Positions 45,740 to 59,900 are shown, counted from the first letter of the stretch. The stretch is DNA of 64,000 nucleotides from Sphagnum compactum (GCA_965153455.1 OZ234494.1:23932001-23996000); one strand, 5' to 3'. Translations and numbers: made by a program. Notes: generated by a model from the sequence alone, not told the origin.

Positions 45740-48700
45740 AAAAGTGCATGCATGTGGATTTAACCCTTCAACTACAATTTTTTGTTGAATTGGGAACCAA
45801 TGTTTGGGTGAGAACTGGGGACTTTACTTGTGACTTTTTGCATTACTTCTCAAGTTACTTTTGTCATATGTAATAAATTCAAGAGCTTCAGCTACCCTGT
45901 AAGATGCCATTGGGAACATGTTCCCTAGGCAACAGTAATGAAGCCCACTCTTGGTTTTGTAAACAATTATTCATTTTTTGCTTTTAAGTTATGTAACCCA
46001 TGACACATAGGGTTTCATCATCTCTCATGATTCCATTTGAACCAGTGTTGTGTGGGTACATTGTTTTAGATATATCCTAGGGTAAGGGTATACATAAAAT
46101 TTTAATTTATTCACCCAAGGGTAGGGATATATATATATATTCTTTCATTAGAGTAGGTTTCGGTTAACCCTTATCATATACCCATGGTTAAGGTAAAAAA
46201 GGATAAAGAAAGGATAAATAAATTTATCTTATTTATGAAAAATGAGAATTTTTTTTCACACTTTGAAATTTATTCAAACAACTATCACAACCTTAAATCC
46301 AATTGGAGAATGCACACATGTGATGTCAAATTAAAATAATAAAATTCCATCTAAATATTTCAGTTTTTTAATTCCTAAACATACATAAAATGAAAAAGCA
46401 TTGAGATCAAATTGGACAACATGTCACTTGCCCTACTAAACATAATTGCAAATCTAAATATTAAAATCTACCATATCAACAAGCTCAACATAATGATCTA
46501 CTTGGTCTCCAAATCCTCTTCGATTTCATTTTAAAAATCTACTTTTACATCATCGAAGTCATCAAAAAACTTAACCCTTAAAATTAATGTTTCACAACCA
46601 AACCAAAGTGTGAATCATTTGGCCAATTCTTAGAAATTAGTACAAGTTTATTTAAGTTTCGAATTCCAAGTTGACATTTATAAAGCCTTGTCAAAATTCA
46701 AACAACAAAAAAAATTCGTTCCGTTTCAATTTGGATTCCCACAATACCTAAAATCTCCAATTATCCAACAGTAGGAAATTGTGCTTCATGTGCTTTCCAG
46801 CACTTTAATGGATCTTCACAAGACTTTGTAGCCAATTCACCATGTAAATTCTCAAAGCATCTATAGTAAAAAACAAATTGTTAACATTTGACTTAAATAT
46901 GTTTAAATAAAATTTATGATTACAAAAATAAAAAATTTACATATGATTGCAAAAACCAAAAACTTACATGTTCCACAACAATTTGATCTTGAGTCAATCT
47001 TGCACCAAACTTCGCTAATTGATGCTCTTGGGGGTTACAATTTCATGGGTATTTTGCAAAAGGATAAGCTTTTTGATAGGCTGAACAAAAAAGGGGAATT
47101 ACAATTTCATAATCATACCTTGTTGCTGCAACTGTGATTTTTCTATTCCCACATAATTACTTCAAATAGAAATCTGATCCTTGAATCAAGGATCAAACAT
47201 TAAACTCGACATCATGTGAAAGTTCTTTGGATCAAATTAATGCACACAATTGAGAAATGGAGCAAGCACACAAGTGATTTCCAATCAAATTCTACTTGCT
47301 AATAAGAGTAATTTTGCATCAAATTGAGATGAGGAATAGAAGTCATCTAGGTTTCCAGTTCAAATCTTTCATTTACCAATTTCACACAAAGGTTAATTAT
47401 ACTTGCAAGTGCATCACTCAACAACCAATAACCATGACATTGATTCAACACACAATCTAATACAATTGGGGCTAGGGTTGAAACAATGATTTTTACAATG
47501 GCCCAAATTTGTGCTATTGGAATTCTACATTGTAAAGCCAATCTTTTTGACCATAACAAACATGAATAACAACCTTTATATGTAAGGGCTTGCTAGAACA
47601 TTGCCATTTTGGATGCAAACCTTCTCAATAATGTGTTGAACTTCCATGGTTACAAACCTACAACCAAAAATGTTTTTTTATCATTCTACCCTTCCTTTTC
47701 TTTATTTTTTTTACCATGTTATACAAGCTTGAATTGAAGATTGTGCCAAGGTTATCACCGCGTCCATGCGTATGTCATGGCGTGATGGACATATTTGGAT
47801 GTAAATGCACCCTTGCATCACGTTAATATAGTAGTAGTACAGTCAACCTAGGATAATTAGGGTCAACCTAGGTCAAAACAAGGTTGAGTTGCCTAAAAAA
47901 CAGTTAGGAACAACCGAAAATAACATAATTGGATTGCCATAAACCCTGTGGTCACTGAAACAAAAAAATTGGTCACCAACATTCGGTTACCACAATTAAT
48001 GACCAAAATTTTTCAATCATCCAATCTAGTGATCGAAGGTGACCAAATTTTTTTAATTATTCAGGTTGGTGACCACAAATTGGCGATTGAAATTTTTTAG
48101 GCAATGACAAAAATAATTCAGTCATGGGATTAATGGCCACTATCAATCAAATGACCTTTTTAAGGGCAGCTCTCAAAAACATTTCGGGCTCCCCAAAAAA
48201 TTTCGTCCCTAAAATTTTTAATTGCCACAATCATGACAATTTTTGGTCACCCAAGTTGGCGATCAATGTTTTTGGGCATTGCTCAAAAACATTTGAGCAC
48301 TGACTAAAATGTTTTGGGTGACAAAAAAAAAAAATTAGTTATTAGATCAATCATTCAAACAACTATACTTTTTAAAGCAACTCCGAAATTGTTTTGGGTA
48401 GACTATAAAAATTTTGTCACTTGATTGTGGTGATTGAAATTTTTGATTGCTAATTGCGGCGATTGAATGTTGATGATCGAAAATTTTCAATTTCCTAGTT
48501 CAAGAAATTAAAAATTTGGTCACTAATCATGTGGCAATGGAAACTGTTTTTGATGGCCACACATAAACGAAGGCAACATGGGTGTAATGAAATTTTTTTG
48601 TGCATCAATCTTATCGAACACAATCGATGCATCAAGATGGACACCAATGTGATGCCCAATGCAAAATGGTTGTGTCATGTCAGTTTTGACAACCCTATCA

Positions 48701-51599
48701 CCTATATAAATGGGCCTAAAAGGGAGGCACTCCATCTTTCCATAAAATCTTATATTTTGGGGAGCCTTCATAGTTTCAACTTTTTTGTGCGATGGGCCAA
48801 TCAAATTAGTTCATTGCAAAAATATATATAATTGTGAAGCACCCCAAACTAATTAATATGAAACACAATAAGTACCCCCAATTTTAACCTAGGGGTACTT
48901 ATTGTAATCAACCCTAAACCTTCGTCACATTTTATGCCACTTTCTGAATTGGCATTATTGTTAAACTTTTGATGATCACTCATTACTACACTAGTCACAA
49001 TAGTCATTATAGTCGTTATCCTTCCCCAATAGCCAGGGTATTCTTCCACAACACCCATGGCAAATGGAAAAATGAATGAGTAGTGGACCAATCAAAGTCC
49101 ACACTAGCAATGTTTAAAGGTTAGGAAATTTCAAGGTTTTTTTATTTAAAGTCATCTAAATTTCAAATTGTGATTTGACAGAGGAATTAAAAAGCGTCTA
49201 CATTGATTCCCCTTGTCACCTCATTATTCCCATATCATTCATCATAAGGGTAAAAGTATCAAGTGCACCTTTGTTGATCCAAAGGTCAAATGTTGTTGTG
49301 ACAGAAATTATAACATTGATATAAGGCAAAATAAACTATTCAAGTGTGCATTTCACTATACAAAGTAATACTTTTTCAGTTATGATTTTATGTGATGGAA
49401 ACATTAATCGTGGGTCCTTTTGCAAGCCATATTATTGCATCCATATGTTTTTAATGTGCTTAAAAAGAGTAACCCTTGCATAACAACTAGCACAAGATCG
49501 TCAATAAAAGCTTTTTATTCTTCATCCGATTTTTGATATGTTGTAGTACTACTAAAAAATACAGAAATGGATCCTAGAAGTGTAACTTTTCAAACCTTGA
49601 AGCTTTGTTTTTCATAAACATTTGTTTCAACAAAACTTCATTATAATATAATCTCACTAATATACATTTTTAAAATGTTAGAATGTTTAGCTTCGCAATG
49701 TTTTTTCATGACTAAAGTTCAATTTTTAATTTTATAAAAGATTAATCCTTTCTTACTTTGAGTTTTGATCCCAAAACATGAACATCCAAAGGAATTGAAT
49801 GACACAAAATACAATGAACAATTTGTTTTGTTTCAATGGACATAAGTTCATCATTATTTGGTTTGAAATATGCCCAAGGAGCAAATTTTCGATCCCATGG
49901 AACCCAAAACTTTGCTTGCTAGAATAATGCAGTTAGTTATTGACCTGATTCAAGAACAACAAAATTGGATTTACAAGTGGAAGAAGAAGCAACAATAGTG
50001 TGACCATCACCATTTGAAATTAGAATAAAACAAATGGGGCTTTCATATGCCATGGGGAAGCTACAACATGACATGAAACACACAATTTTAGATTCCCTCT
50101 CTAATTCTCTTTCTAAACAATAATCCTATGCACACACAAATGGTAGGGGCAAAAATGGCTAGGGGACCACAAAATTGGAAAGCTTAGGAAATTCACAAAA
50201 ATGGAGGGGACCACAAAACTAGAAAGCTATTGAGAAATTCGCCAAAATGGCCAAAGGACCACAAAGCTAAAAAACTACTAGGAAATTCACAAAAATGAAA
50301 AACTAGGTGGAAATTTTGGCAACGAGTAGGGAGCCATACCTCATATGCTGCTATTGTCATCCTTGCTTATTGTTGTCATTTGTAGGGTAGATGTGTTGGT
50401 GGCTATTCTTTCACCTTAGGTTGTTGGGTTGATGGTTATTACTATAGTTGTTGTCAACCACAACTAATGATTTGGGTAGCTGCGACATTTGAAGCTTGCA
50501 TCCAAAAAGATAGACATAGACACATAAAACTTCCTCACATACAAAAAATAAAATAAAGCAAACTCAAACTTAGTTTGCAAACTCCCCCATACTCCAAAGT
50601 TTCCTTCTACAGATAAAGCAAAGGAAGCATATGCACACACACAAAATGCAAACTCCTTCGAACTCCAATGTCTGTTTATTACAAATACAACAAGAGAGGT
50701 AGATGCACACACACACAAAATTCCCTTGTAAAATCTTTCGTCCTCTAAAGTCTCTTACTATAACATCAAAAAGGCAAATATATGAACAAAGTTTCACAAA
50801 GCTTGAACACACCCACACATCGGGCCTTTAGAACCAAAGAGAGAGGGAGGCAAATATACATAGAACTTACTTACTTACAAACAAAGTTCAGCTGCTCTAA
50901 AGTGTTAGGGTTTAGGTCAAACTGTGATGGTGGTTTTAGGGTTTACATGAATAGTGGTGGCAATTTTAGGGTTTAATTGAGATAGTGGCGATATTTTTAA
51001 GGTTAAGGTGAAACTTATCATAATAAGATTTACCCAGGTTTGAGAACATATTTGAGCTTGGGTACGGGAATTAAGAAAATTATATCCAAGGTTATAAAAT
51101 AGATATATTTTTTCAAAATTACATATCTTTGAGTATCCATTTGGTTAGGGTATATTGATTTTTTTAAAAAGGTGAAATAAAAAATATACCTTACATGTAC
51201 CCAATGGGTATATTTGCATAAATGATATACCCACACAACATTGATTTGAACCTACCAAGAGGAACCAATTCTCAATAGCCAATTCGTTATTTCACTTGTG
51301 CCATGAAAACAAATTCTCTTTGTACTTGGATAGCATGATGGATCGAGTGACATCAAACTCTTGTTTAAAAGAACTTTCATTGACAGTTTTGGATGATAGA
51401 GTAGGTCATCCCCATGGCTTCCAACAGAATTATTCTTGCCTCCTGGCAAAACTAACTTCCAGTTTGAATAGGTGACGAACAAGTCCGAATTATTCAAGTC
51501 CGAATTATTATTCTTGCCAGACTGCATCAGCAACAAGTGAAATCTGGAAACCGTGTTCAATCATAACTAGGGTCAGAATGAACTAGCACCCAACAGCAC
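45740..51599. other. 6-kb AT-rich region without recognised gene
   Basis: 47.9-48.5 kb is a degenerate field of 'ttggtgaccaaaatttttnagg' phrases. 50.9-51.0 kb has three spaced TTTTAGGGTTTA units. Short ORFs (for example plus 48529-48831 and minus 51252-51560) have no family features. Probably decayed repeats. Confidence 0.4.
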
Positions 51600-51972
51600 A
51601 CACCATGAAGGATGGATGGTAAGTGGTCAGAAAACAGTTGTCTGTTGGGTTCCAGTTCCGTAGCTAACCATGGTGGTTAGCTCAGGCGCTGTTTTACTAC
51701 TTCCCTACTAATACTAACCCACAAGCAGGTTGTTGTTGTCAGTAGGTAGCAAAACAGACCATAACTATGTATAAACCATCTACTTACCTAGTAGTTACCT
51801 ATTTTCTTACCTAGCTATCTATATAATGGAACCTAGTTGTTACCAGATGGGTTACCAAGGTGAAACCCAATATGAACTCTGTTGATGAGGTTCATCCACA
51901 AATGAGTCATAACAGGCATCCAGTGGATGGAAGTGAGCTTGCTTGTGGGTGCTGCTGCTGGTTCACTCTGGC
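51600..51972 (+). repeat. Dispersed repeat copy 2 (matches 11829-12118)
   Basis: This is the longer copy of the repeat found upstream of the NHL gene. It has about 80 extra bases (CAAGCAGGTTGTTGTTGTCA...) in the middle. It contains AGCTAACCA-TGG-TGGTTAGCT, a perfect 9-bp inverted repeat at about 51661-51681. No gene start follows in the next kilobase. Confidence 0.75.
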
Positions 51973-52241
51973 CCATAATAATAGAAAAGAAAAAAGGAAC
52001 TAAGGGCATTAATAACTAGGGCAGGTGAGTACTAAAGAACAGTTGTTGAATGTCTTTCTTAATGTCATAAGTTGAAACAATTTCTCACCCATTTTTCTAT
52101 GTTCATTGTGTTACAGCAAAGCAAAGGCAAGAACAATCAACCCACACAACATTGAGAGCTCATTCATTCCCATTTAGTACAACAGTTTCAATGATATGAA
52201 AAAAAAATCTGACATATCAGAAATGCACATCCCACACACTT

Positions 52242-52700
52242 AATGATGTAAGTGGGAAGGTATTGGAAGGGGTTACTATGTAGGTAGGTAACCATGTATG
52301 CACTCGGTGGTTACTTAGTTACCTACCTACCTATTGTAACAATGCATTCGCATAACCCCCTTCCCCCCACTTCCTTTACATAGGTGGCATTCCATAGATG
52401 CATTGTTGATGGTTAGTGTAGGGTAGGGTTTAGGGTTCAAGGGGGTTGAACCAAATGGTCTGAAGAGTGGGCTTCTTGGACAAGGTGATGTAAGTGGGTA
52501 GGTAATGGAAGGGGTTACTATCTAGGTACGTAACTAGGCAAGGCACTTGGTGGTTACCTATTGTCACCTACATATTTGTCACAATGCATCTGCGTACCCC
52601 CCCCCCCCCCCCCCCCCATTAAATAGGTGGCATTATGCATTGTTGATGGTTAGTGTACTGTAATGCCTAAAGAGTGGAGTGTTCTCAAGCAATCTTCTCA
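52242..52700 (+). repeat. Tandem duplication, ~243-bp unit
   Basis: GATGTAAGTGGG-AGGTA-TGGAAGGGGTTACTAT-TAGGTA begins at 52244 and again at 52487. The block continues through GGTGGTTAC, CACAATGCATC, (C)n, TAGGTGGCATT, TGCATTGTTGATGGTTAGTG and AGAGTGG in both copies. In the first copy GTAGGTAGGTAAC and GTTACCTACCTACC form an inverted repeat. The unit shares vocabulary (GTAGGTAGG, GTGGTTAC) with the repeat at 51600, so the two may belong together. Confidence 0.8.
52597..52617. repeat. Poly-C tract (21 C)
   Basis: An uninterrupted run of 21 C inside the second unit of the tandem duplication. The first unit has CCCCCTTCCCCCCAC at the same place, so the run probably grew by slippage. Its length may be imprecise in the assembly. 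Confidence 0.9.
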
Positions 52701-52719
52701 GACAAGGTATCATCAAATG

Positions 52720-54810
52720 GGACATGATTTTCTGAAAATGAAATATTCAGTCATAAATTCCCTTTTTTGTTTTTGTTTTTTTTTTTTTTTGTTTTTTTTT
52801 TCTTTTTTGGGTTTAAAAGCAATTGAGAAATGTTTTATTATTTGGGAGGGTGTCACCACATTTATGCCTAGAGGCTAGGGTTTTAAGAATTCCTTGAAAA
52901 AATGTCATCAGCTAGGTCAAAATATACCTAAGGATGCTCGCCACCCTCATGCATCAAAAACTTGTTTAAAAAAAAAAACCATTGTCTTGAAAGAAGCATA
53001 TGGTTGTGGTCGACTCGCCCATGGTGAGTGGTCGTTTATTTGGGGGAACGCCCTGCTCCATGGGCATTACCCTGCATAATGCACCCATAGAAGTACATAT
53101 TCTTCATTTAGTTCTTGTGACATGCCCTCGGAAAAGAGGCAGGTCACTGCAAAATGCCCATTCTACTCTGAATTTCCATTTTTCAAAATGCCTCACCCAC
53201 CATTTGTGGAGGACAGATTCCGCTTGATAATGTGCACTCCAGATACACGAAACAAAATTCCACCGGTTCTTTACGTACATGGCTATGGGACAGGAATATG
53301 ATGAAAAATTGTTTTCTATCCATGCACCGTTCATCCTGCATGATGTGCTGCTAGGTGCCAGTTCACTCGCGCCAACACAATGTACATCTCATCATACGTT
53401 CGGTTAGTTAATTCGGGTCATAATCAGTGCACGATTTTTAGGGTGCAATTTTGACGGAAACTCAAAACCAATGAGGGAGTGACAGCTGGAGACCTAGCTG
53501 TAATATCTCTCGAGGGTGCTTTTCCGATAAATTCAATTTTTTGCACTTAAATTAGCTGACCCAAAGTCATATGTTTCTATCAATTTCCATCATTTTATTT
53601 GGATTTGCAATAAAGGAGATAGAGCCATTGTGCAATGAGCTCCTTATTACATATCTATTGCAATATTGTTATGGCATCTGACATCTAATGAAGAACATTT
53701 GACATATATTTCTAACAAAATTGACAACAATTCTAATGGTTTTTTTCCTTTGTTATTTTGTCTTGGGATTCAGATATGTCTATGGTTTAGAGCTATTCTT
53801 TTCGATTTATCTAGAATCTATGGCTTCAAGCAATGTATGAAAAGGTGTAATCGAGCATGTTTTTTTTTGGGAGCAAAATTTTATCAAAATATGAAAAAAT
53901 AATAATTGGGTGTTGCCACCCCTAAAAAAGACTTTGAAAAAAAATTGCCAAAAAAAAGAAGGTTTTGGGATTGTGTTTGTCATATTTAGAGCACCTACTC
54001 TTGCAAGTCACCAAAACAATAGCAAGATTATAAAAACAATTTAACGTCATACTTATTTTGTAGCCAAATCTGGCTACATCCTCTTGTAAATGGTTGTGCC
54101 AATGTGGCTATACCACAAAAATGAAAAAAAAAAAACCTTGGAGTAATAATTGTATTTTTCAAAATATTTATTATATTCCACAATTATTATTATTTTTATT
54201 AGCCCTACCTACCTCATTCCTTTACCTTACTCACCTACATAAATGTGAAACAAATGTGGGAACATTTAAACAAATTTAAAATTATTTTATTTAATCTTAT
54301 GAAATTGTTGTGGGAATTTCAAATATTAAAACCTAGGTTTTAAAATTTATGAAAAATAGATCAAGGAAATTCATCAATAAATTATTATTATTTACTCTTA
54401 TGCAATTATTGTAAACAAAATCGAGCAAAGGGCATTGGTCAAACATAGTGCAAAAACAGTAGGGGCCTAGGCTGGATATACAATGCTAAATATATATTAT
54501 ATATTTCAATTTGATGTTTTTCATTTTGTCAAAAATTCTCTTTGACAAAGCATAAATTATAGGATAAATAGGATATTTATATTTAAAAAAATATGAATTA
54601 TGTTTAATTATATTTTTTGAATTGACATATATAAAATCTTGGAGTAATCCAAAGCTTTTATGGGGTTACAATAGTTATTGGGGTCACATTTTCAAGAGTT
54701 TAGATTGTATTGAATATTTTTGATTTTCAAATGAACCAATGAAAAATCTTAGTTTCCACCCTCTCTCACCATAATCACATCAAATTTTTTTTCTGCTTCC
54801 TCCCAATTTC
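52720..54810. other. Mixed region, no gene recognised
   Basis: Poly-T tracts lie near 52776-52802. A less AT-rich block at 52990-53400 carries short frames on both strands without family features. The rest is AT-rich. Confidence 0.35.
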
Positions 54811-54960
54811 GTGATGTAGTTGAGGTGATGATCATCCATAAGCTGATTTAGCCAAATTTGGCTATTAAGAAAATATGAAAGGAAAAAATGTAAACATCCT
54901 TATACAATTTTGCCTACCTACTTGAACTATGTATAGAAATCTGGTGATTTGTTGTTTTTT
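54811..54960 (+). repeat. Dispersed repeat with perfect TAGCCAAATTTGGCTA palindrome
   Basis: GTGATGTAG...GATGATCATCCATAAGC...TTTAGCCAAATTTGGCTATTAAG...AAATATGAAAGG...AGAAATCTGGTGATT is colinear with 17903-18055. The 16-bp palindrome at about 54859-54874 is intact here. Confidence 0.7.
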
Positions 54961-56567
54961 AAATCATTGAATTTGCAACACAATTTTTCATAAAAATGTG
55001 AGATTTTCAAGAAAAACAATGAAAAAAAGGTGGCTCACACATGATTTGTTACTTTTGTGTGCGTGCTTGTGTGGTGTGTATACATTAATATTTATATTTA
55101 TGTCTATAGCTATTGCATTGCTATAGAAATTAGCATTTGAATTAATTACATTTTCAGCAAATTTTCAAAAAATAAACAACCATGTACATAAAATCTTTCA
55201 CAATTTTCTTAAGAGTCAACAAATATTTCTATCACATAGAAATCACGCCAATACTTGCTATACTGAAAATAGTCGCATTATTTGGTTTGGGGGAAGTCAC
55301 TCATTATAAACAACCTGAAATAAATGGATATATTTTGATACATTATGAAGTGATGAAACCTTGAAGGAATATTTTAATTAAAAATTGAGAATATTTTAAA
55401 TTATCAGATAAATTTTTCGTAACTAATTCTAAATACCTTATTTACATTTAAATAAATTATATATTTTTATTTCTCAATGAGTTAGTTACGCCTTATATTT
55501 TTTTGCATGTCATTTGAAAAACCAAGAAAAAAATTCAATGCGACTTGCTTCTGTGAGGTATGGGGGTGATATTTACAAGAGGTTGGTGCGTACTAATTAG
55601 TACATTCAGCTTTCAATTAGGGAACCAATGCCACCACCGAGGTGCTGCTGAAGTAGTTGGCCGATCAAATCATTTTGGCGTCAATAAAGTTTGGAGAGCT
55701 TTGAGAGCGCGCTGCCATGTGCAGCAGTAATTGAAAAAATTCAGGCGAGTATTGTGGGGGGCAATGGCCCGTTCATTTGTTTTGTACGATTGCAAATTAC
55801 ATGAGTGCTTTCATAAACACCACTCAACAATTTGTCCCCAAAAATACATCAGGCAACAATGTTTTGTTGCATGCTGACACGACACAAAACTGACCCATGC
55901 AGATCTGAACCTAAAAATTTACAGCCAATTTCAGTTGTGCGTTGAGGCAAAAATATAGTTAATGAGCAATTTTCTCTCAGCAAAAAACTGCTCATGAGTG
56001 AGCAGCTCTTTCCATCTTTTTGACAAATCTCAGTGTATACAGACAACTGTTTTATCAGTTGTCTTTTTTGACCATCAGTGTATACAGACAACTGTTATGA
56101 TATTAGTTTAGAAACTATACACAAGTATGGAAGGGCTGTGTATTATGCTTGTGTGCAGGCATGGAAGACAAAAAAAAACTATGTGATCAATGAGATTGGT
56201 AGAATGGTAGCTTTGAATTAATTTTTAGGAGATATTTTCAGTAAACTTGCACTTAAATGTTGGAATGGTCACATATGTTTTAGGTCACATATGTGGTGAG
56301 GAATGAAAGGAATTTTTAAAAAAAATGATCAATCAGATTGTTCAAATTTGGTGTCTTGAATTCTTTTTAAGAGTTGCCATAGTGCACTAGTACTTAAATG
56401 TTGCTGCATTTTGTTGTTTGCATGCAACCCATGCAATTAAAACAGACATGTGAATTGCAAAGAGTTTTTAACATGCTAGAGTTATCCATAAAGTCCCGCA
56501 ATTAGGTGCCAAGAACAGCCAGTTTCGGCATAACAGGGCATCAAATATGTAACTGGGAATGATAATT
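54961..56567. other. Intergenic region, no gene recognised
   Basis: AT-rich to 55.5 kb. A less AT-rich patch at 55.55-55.75 kb has no usable frame. A phrase 'cagtgtatacagacaactgtt' occurs twice, at about 56031 and 56075, framing 'atcagttgtc'. Confidence 0.35.
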
Positions 56568-56902
56568 TTACAAAGCAAAATAACTGCGACCCAAACAACA
56601 AGTTTCTCCAACAAGTTTGGCGATAAACCGAGTTTCATCCTGTCTTTCCTTTTTCTTGAGCGCCTCCACTGCTGCCACATATGTTTTCACTTCCGCCTAC
56701 ATGTACAATTATTATAATTACTCTCAAACCTTGTGCATTAATTGCTCAGGTTCAGCATTTCATTCTGAGATTTAATAAAATTTCCTTACTTTGCAGATGA
56801 TGCGATGATACCACTGAAAGAGGGGATAAGGGGTGAAAGCAGGCCCATAGACAGGGTGAAGATAGGGTGACTTTACTGATAACTCTAATAGGTAATGCTT
56901 CT
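56568..56902 (-). CDS. Candidate 3'-terminal exons, unknown protein
   Basis: The last exon, 56696-56568, follows a fair acceptor (ACATGTAG|GCGGAAG) and reads AEVKTYVAAVEALKKKERQD, then ETRFIAKLVGETC, to a TAA. It joins in phase 0 to an exon ending at 56790 with donor AAA|GTAAGG and reading SPYLHPVYGPAFTPYPLFQW then YHRIICK. The left boundary of that exon (about 56902) is unclear. The product looks protein-like, with a charged helix at the end, but I do not recognise the family and found no upstream exons. It may be a 3' gene fragment. Confidence 0.35.
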
Positions 56903-59900
56903 CTTATTTCACTAAATGATGAACAAGCCCTGAGATTTATGTATACAATTCACAACCTCCTTGTACTAACAGATATGGTTCTGGCACAGTACTTGTGGAG
57001 CTTGTTTTTAAGTTGCTAATCTGTTTTCAGTCAAGGACAGATTCTAGTGAGTATGTTGGTTCATTGGCAACCTACTTTAAAGTTTGGGAAGTTTACACAG
57101 CTTTCAATTTCCTCACCATTCTGCAAATATAAAGTCATGCATGCCCCATGTGCACTTGTCAACATTCCATGCAATCCAACAGACAAGCAAAATGATGTAA
57201 CTCTGGGAAACTTAATTGCAGCAGATCACATTCAGTGATTTTTTTTTTGTTCAGGACACATTTTTGTATTTTAGTGAATTAATTCTTTTTTAACAACCAA
57301 AAAGAAGCATAAAAGAATGATGTTTCTGAAGGTTTTTTTGTACCATTTTTTCAGTAATTTTTTTTGATCTAGGTCCCTAGATCCCTACACATAGCAGGAC
57401 TCCTGAAAAAAATTTCCAGTTCATTGAAAGTCCATGGAAACCTAATTTTTTTCCCCCCTAATTTCCAATGTTGTAATCATACGCGAGCATCCCAAGAGGC
57501 ATTTAGCATAAAATGGTGAGAGATTTTGTGAACCCATCCCTAAAATATGGTGATTTTTCTCATATAAATAGGGAATATGTGACCAACATATTCCCTTGTC
57601 ATTTTTTATTTTTTTTGCATTTATGTGAAATTTCTCACAAAAGCAAGCACTGATTGAGGCCGGTTGCTATCTATTGTTATATCTTTTTAAGGATCCTCTA
57701 TAGTGAGGCTACTTTAGAAAACTGAAAATGATCACATAAGCGAGGGAGTTAAAAAGAAAAAGAGAAGGAAAAAGCCTTCGCATAGACCATTAGTGCAAAG
57801 GACCCATGTCCATGTCCCCTTTGACAAGGTAAAGACCAAAAATGGGAAGGTTAGTTTGCAAGGGGTTGAAGAAATCATGAGGTAGCCAAGCCCACCAATA
57901 CCACAAATCGAATCGAATGTAAAAGGCTTGTGTCTTCAGAAATGCAATACAATACTCCCTACTTGAAAAAGGTCATCATAATTCAAAGGAAACCCTCCAA
58001 ACATTTATCACCATAGACATCCAAAATACCATCATGTTATCATCCACTTCTTTGTGCAAACAACCAAGCATACATACTAATATTTATTGCTAAAGGAAGG
58101 AGTAAATATCTTATGTAATGAGTGTACAAATTTTATTTCCTTTTTGTGTCCTTTTTGAAACGATTCCACCACTATGTTGAAATTGAATAGGAAGATGATC
58201 ACTTCGTTTTGGGATGGGCAATTTTTGAAGATGTGAACCCCTAGCCAATGACAAATCATGATTCCGTCAAAAAATTGATGAAATGATGGGTGTGAGGATG
58301 AAGGGAACACATAACATTGATCTTATTGATTTCATAGACAATGAATGAATGTGACAACATTTCACATCATACTATGCGTCCTAGAGTGTTCGACTTTATT
58401 ACTGCAAAGGTGGATATTTAAAGGGTCGATTGGATGATAAGAAATACAATGAGCAAAGTTCCTGATTGCCCAATGGAAAGACTTTAACTTTATGTTGTTT
58501 GCAATGGAAAATTGATGATGCCAAATGGATGTTGGGAAGACATGCAAACCTACACAAAATAAGAGATGAGTGTAGGGAAATAACTTGCATGACAACAAAC
58601 AAGAGTAGAAATAACCCATGATGACAAACAACATCAACACCCATAAGAGATTGGAAGTGGAGGTATTTGGTGATGGTGAAGAGTAGCAATGGCACATGAT
58701 GGTGAAGAGCAATAGCAACACCCTCTGGTGAAGAAAAACAAATGGTTTCACTAATCACGAATGTGCAACTTCAAACAAGACACAAAACCTCAAACTAAAA
58801 ACAAGCACAATGATGAGGAAAAAAAAGACCCTCATGGCATTTTATGTCTCCCCTTGTCTCCCAAGAGGCATTAATTGAAGACCTCTAACCTAAATTTAAT
58901 GATGCCCTAATCCTTAGTTGCCCGCCTCCCTAATCTATAGCCGCCACTCTAAAGCTTTAAACCCTAAACTTGCATCCTGAAGGGGATTTGGGTTCTATCA
59001 CAACAATGAATTGAAGTTAAACAAGAAAAGAAGGCACTTCTATTGCTCACAATGCTTGAAGTTTTTTTTTCCTCCCCTTGACGAGGTCTGAAAATTGTTC
59101 TGAATTGGAAAGGGAGTGCCCTCCCACAAGAAAAAAAAGGGAGGCCCAGGCCCCTTCACTCCATTAAGCGACTTCTCATGTGTTGCATGGAAATTCAACT
59201 CCTGAAATTGGGTGCCACTATTTTTGGCCTGGACTAATAGCCCTTCCGAAGAACACCCTACCTATTGACTTGTTGCAAGTCTTTGTACCTATCCCAAAAC
59301 CAAGATGATGAAGTATTTGGCTGATGCATGTCCCAATTTGTTTGTTGGCCTTGCCTACGAAGGCAAGGATATTGTGTTTAGATTCATTATTGAGTGTAGT
59401 AGCTTAATGGATTTTGGCCCCTAGATAATAGCTCTATTTTGATATGAGGATTTTTGAAAGATGATATTTAGGCTTGTGTTGAAACTTGAGATTAGTCATT
59501 GAGTTATAATAGCTTGAAGGATTTTGGTTTCTTTTTAGAGGATTTTTAGAAGATTATACTTTTGCATGGGGAATTTTGTTTTGTTTTTTTTTTTGGTACC
59601 CAACACAGAGCATGGTGAAATATTTGAGTTACCATAATTCTTCTTTTGCCTTAAGATCCTTTTTCATGTAAATGGCAACAAGGCCACAGTGTGACACTCC
59701 CCTTGTTTTATTTGTTCCATTCAATCCTTGTAACAAATTACATATTATGGCATGCACCAAACTACAAATTCATCCCAAACTATGAAAGTGAAGGCTTTCA
59801 AATATGACTACTACTGAATGTGACTTTAGTAACACTGGTTTCATTGCATTACTGCCACGTAGTAGTAGTAGTGCAACAATGAGGTATCAGAATTGCCATC

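Noticed and set aside
50905-50975. Telomere end
   Set aside because: Only isolated TTTAGGG-like units are present, separated by unrelated sequence, so this is at most interstitial telo-box-like motifs.
58362-58758. Overlapping 129- and 119-codon minus-strand ORFs
   Set aside because: Two overlapping frames with low-complexity Leu/Phe/Ser/His translations and no family match. A common outcome of T-rich sequence.
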